The notes under the pieces are model-generated. The model was not told the origin of the DNA, made no database searches, and was given only the letters and a program-made list of their open reading frames with translations. 6,246 nt of DNA from contig JAZLCV010000158.1 of NCBI GenBank assembly GCA_045614365.1, forward strand, positions 1-6,246. The letters run 5' to 3'. The position numbers and the translations under genes are program-made. Each line of letters opens with the position of its first letter. Position 1 is the first letter of the stretch. The DNA is from SIG480 sp045614365 (GTDB lineage: Bacteria; Bacillota; Clostridia; Oscillospirales; JAAYXM01). Of the stretch, positions 5,120-6,246 are shown piece after piece.

Positions 5120-6190
5120 ATGCTTAAAATTCTCCACACCGGTGATATACATTTAGACAGTGCATTCACTTCCCTCTCGCCTGATGAAGCTCGGGAGCGC
5201 CGCGCCGAATCGCGCGAGCTTTTCTCGAAAGTGATTGATATCGCAAATGCAGAAAATGTTGATGCAATAATCCTTGCCGGAGATATTTTCGATGCATATC
5301 CCATACGTCCCGAAACTGCAGAAAGCTTTCTGCGAGATTTAAAACGCGCAAAAGCTCCCGTTTTCATCACTCCCGGCAACCATGACCCGTACTCACCGGA
5401 TTCCCCCTACAGAACGCTCGTATTTCCCGATAACGTACATATCTTCACAGACGAAGCCTTATCCTTCGTTGAGCTTCCCGAAAAAGCGGCACGCATATGG
5501 GGAGCCGCATATAAAAATGAGGTTTATGACGAACGTATTCTCAACGGGTTCAGAGTTCCAGAAGATGACTACATAAATATTTTAACACTGCATTCAAACC
5601 TCTATACCGACGGCTACAGCCCCGTATCTGCGAACGAACTCGCAAATAGCGGAGCAGATTATGTCGCTCTCGCTCACGTCCACAAGCCGACAGAGCTTTT
5701 AAAAGCAGGCAGAACACATTACGCATACTGCGGTTGCCTTGAAGCGCACGACTTCGGCGAATGCTACGACAGCGGTTTTTATATCGTCACGGTAGAAAAC
5801 GGCAATGCCACACTTTCCCGTCGCTCGGTTTCCGATGTAAGCTACCGGGAAGCATCTCTTGACCTCACCGCCTCTTCCAATATTGAAAGCGCACTCCCCT
5901 CCCCGGTCGGCCGTGTGCACTTGCGGCTCACTCTTACCGGAGAATGCGAAACGCCGGATGTTGACGCAATTTACGAAAAGCTCTCGCCTAAATATGCAGA
6001 GCTTGAGATAACGGACAGAACCGTCCCTCCGCGCGATATATGGGAAGGTCTCGAAGACGATACCCTCCGCGGTGTTTTTCTTTCAAAAATGAAAGCGTTG
6101 CTTGACGCAAGCTCAGATGAAGGAGAAAGAGAAAAAATCCTCCTCGCCGTCCGTTACGGCATCAACGCAATCGAAAACAGAGAGCTGTGA
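5120..6190 (+). CDS. SbcD/Mre11-like DNA repair exonuclease subunit (YhaO type)
   Basis: The 356-residue protein has a complete calcineurin-like metallophosphoesterase domain in its first 220 residues. Metal-site motifs in order are GDIHLD at 8-13, GDIFD at 54-58, GNHD at 86-89, H158 in LHSN, and HVH at 186-188. This order and the C-terminal extension match the SbcD/Mre11-like 'DNA repair exonuclease' family, and the tail at about 305-355 (DIWEGL through the Glu- and Lys-rich helix) resembles YhaO-type members. Known relatives work with an SbcC/Rad50-like ATPase on DNA ends; the nuclease role here is inferred from family. Where many relatives have GH[VI]H, this one has AHVH. The ATG is 7 bases after ymdB and probably shares its transcript. 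No ATPase partner is recognisable in the 56 bases that remain. Residues 220-300 show no motif I can name. Confidence 0.85.
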   Translation: MLKILHTGDIHLDSAFTSLSPDEARERRAESRELFSKVIDIANAENVDAIILAGDIFDAYPIRPETAESFLRDLKRAKAPVFITPGNHDPYSPDSPYRTLVFPDNVHIFTDEALSFVELPEKAARIWGAAYKNEVYDERILNGFRVPEDDYINILTLHSNLYTDGYSPVSANELANSGADYVALAHVHKPTELLKAGRTHYAYCGCLEAHDFGECYDSGFYIVTVENGNATLSRRSVSDVSYREASLDLTASSNIESALPSPVGRVHLRLTLTGECETPDVDAIYEKLSPKYAELEITDRTVPPRDIWEGLEDDTLRGVFLSKMKALLDASSDEGEREKILLAVRYGINAIENREL

Positions 6191-6203
6191 TAACAAAAGT
6201 TTA

Positions 6204-6229
6204 CGCCCCCCGGCATATGCCGCGGGGCG
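6204..6229. terminator. GC-rich hairpin after the exonuclease gene, probable terminator
   Basis: Arms CGCCCC (6204-6209) and GGGGCG (6224-6229) enclose CGGCATATGCCG, with a single C-C mismatch between the outer and inner stems. It begins 13 bases after the stop codon. The plus-strand tail (CCTTGTGCTTTATT) is only moderately T-rich, and the minus-strand tail (TAAACTTTTGTT) is similar, so direction is unclear and it might also serve a convergent gene beyond the window. Confidence 0.5.
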
Positions 6230-6246
6230 CCTTGTGCTTTATTGGG

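Noticed and set aside
6187..6246. A possible next gene starting at the GTG at 6187, overlapping the exonuclease stop and open to the window edge.
   Set aside because: It reads through the GC-rich hairpin, has no proper Shine-Dalgarno site, and the 20 visible residues match no expected partner such as an SbcC/YhaN N-terminus.

Overview
The window looks like ordinary chromosomal housekeeping DNA from a low-to-mid-GC Gram-positive bacterium, most likely a member of the Clostridia (Bacillota). The reasons are strong AGGAGG-type ribosome binding sites, a TTG start codon, sigma-A-type promoters, and above all the adjacent pair RNase Y (rny) then YmdB phosphodiesterase, a gene order known from Bacillus subtilis and other Firmicutes. 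This assignment is inferred; no rRNA or marker phylogeny is available here.

The left half (1-2343) is on the minus strand. From right to left it holds a TrmN6-type tRNA1(Val) adenine-N6 methyltransferase (1594-2307) with its own promoter and terminator; a PLP-dependent DegT/DnrJ/EryC1/StrS aminotransferase (163-1431), also with its own promoter; an intrinsic terminator hairpin (114-139); and the first 21 codons of a PIG-L/LmbE-type deacetylase (1-64), which runs off the left edge. The last two genes suggest, but do not prove, amino-sugar or aminocyclitol chemistry.

The centre (2344-2677) is a divergent control region. A minus-strand promoter serves the methyltransferase, and overlapping plus-strand promoters, with a repeated TTGACA, serve rny. 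Their -35 boxes are separated by a 44-bp segment rich in A/T runs. Two palindromes with the same AATTTATT core lie downstream of the two start regions, one on each side.

The right half (2678-6190) is on the plus strand: rny, then a hairpin with a T-run, then ymdB (TTG start), then an SbcD/Mre11-like metallophosphoesterase of the YhaO type whose Shine-Dalgarno site overlaps the ymdB stop codon. All three encode metal-dependent phosphoester hydrolases. RNase Y initiates mRNA decay at the membrane. YmdB hydrolyses 2',3'-cyclic nucleotides, so it could act on RNA-breakdown products, although this link is an inference. The third is a probable DNA-repair nuclease subunit. A GC-rich hairpin follows and closes the window.

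I saw no mobile element, CRISPR array, tRNA, rRNA or clearly novel system. The points worth a second look are regulatory: the twin palindromes, the 4-codon minicistron at the rny start, the Shine-Dalgarno site inside a palindrome at ymdB, and the rny-ymdB hairpin.
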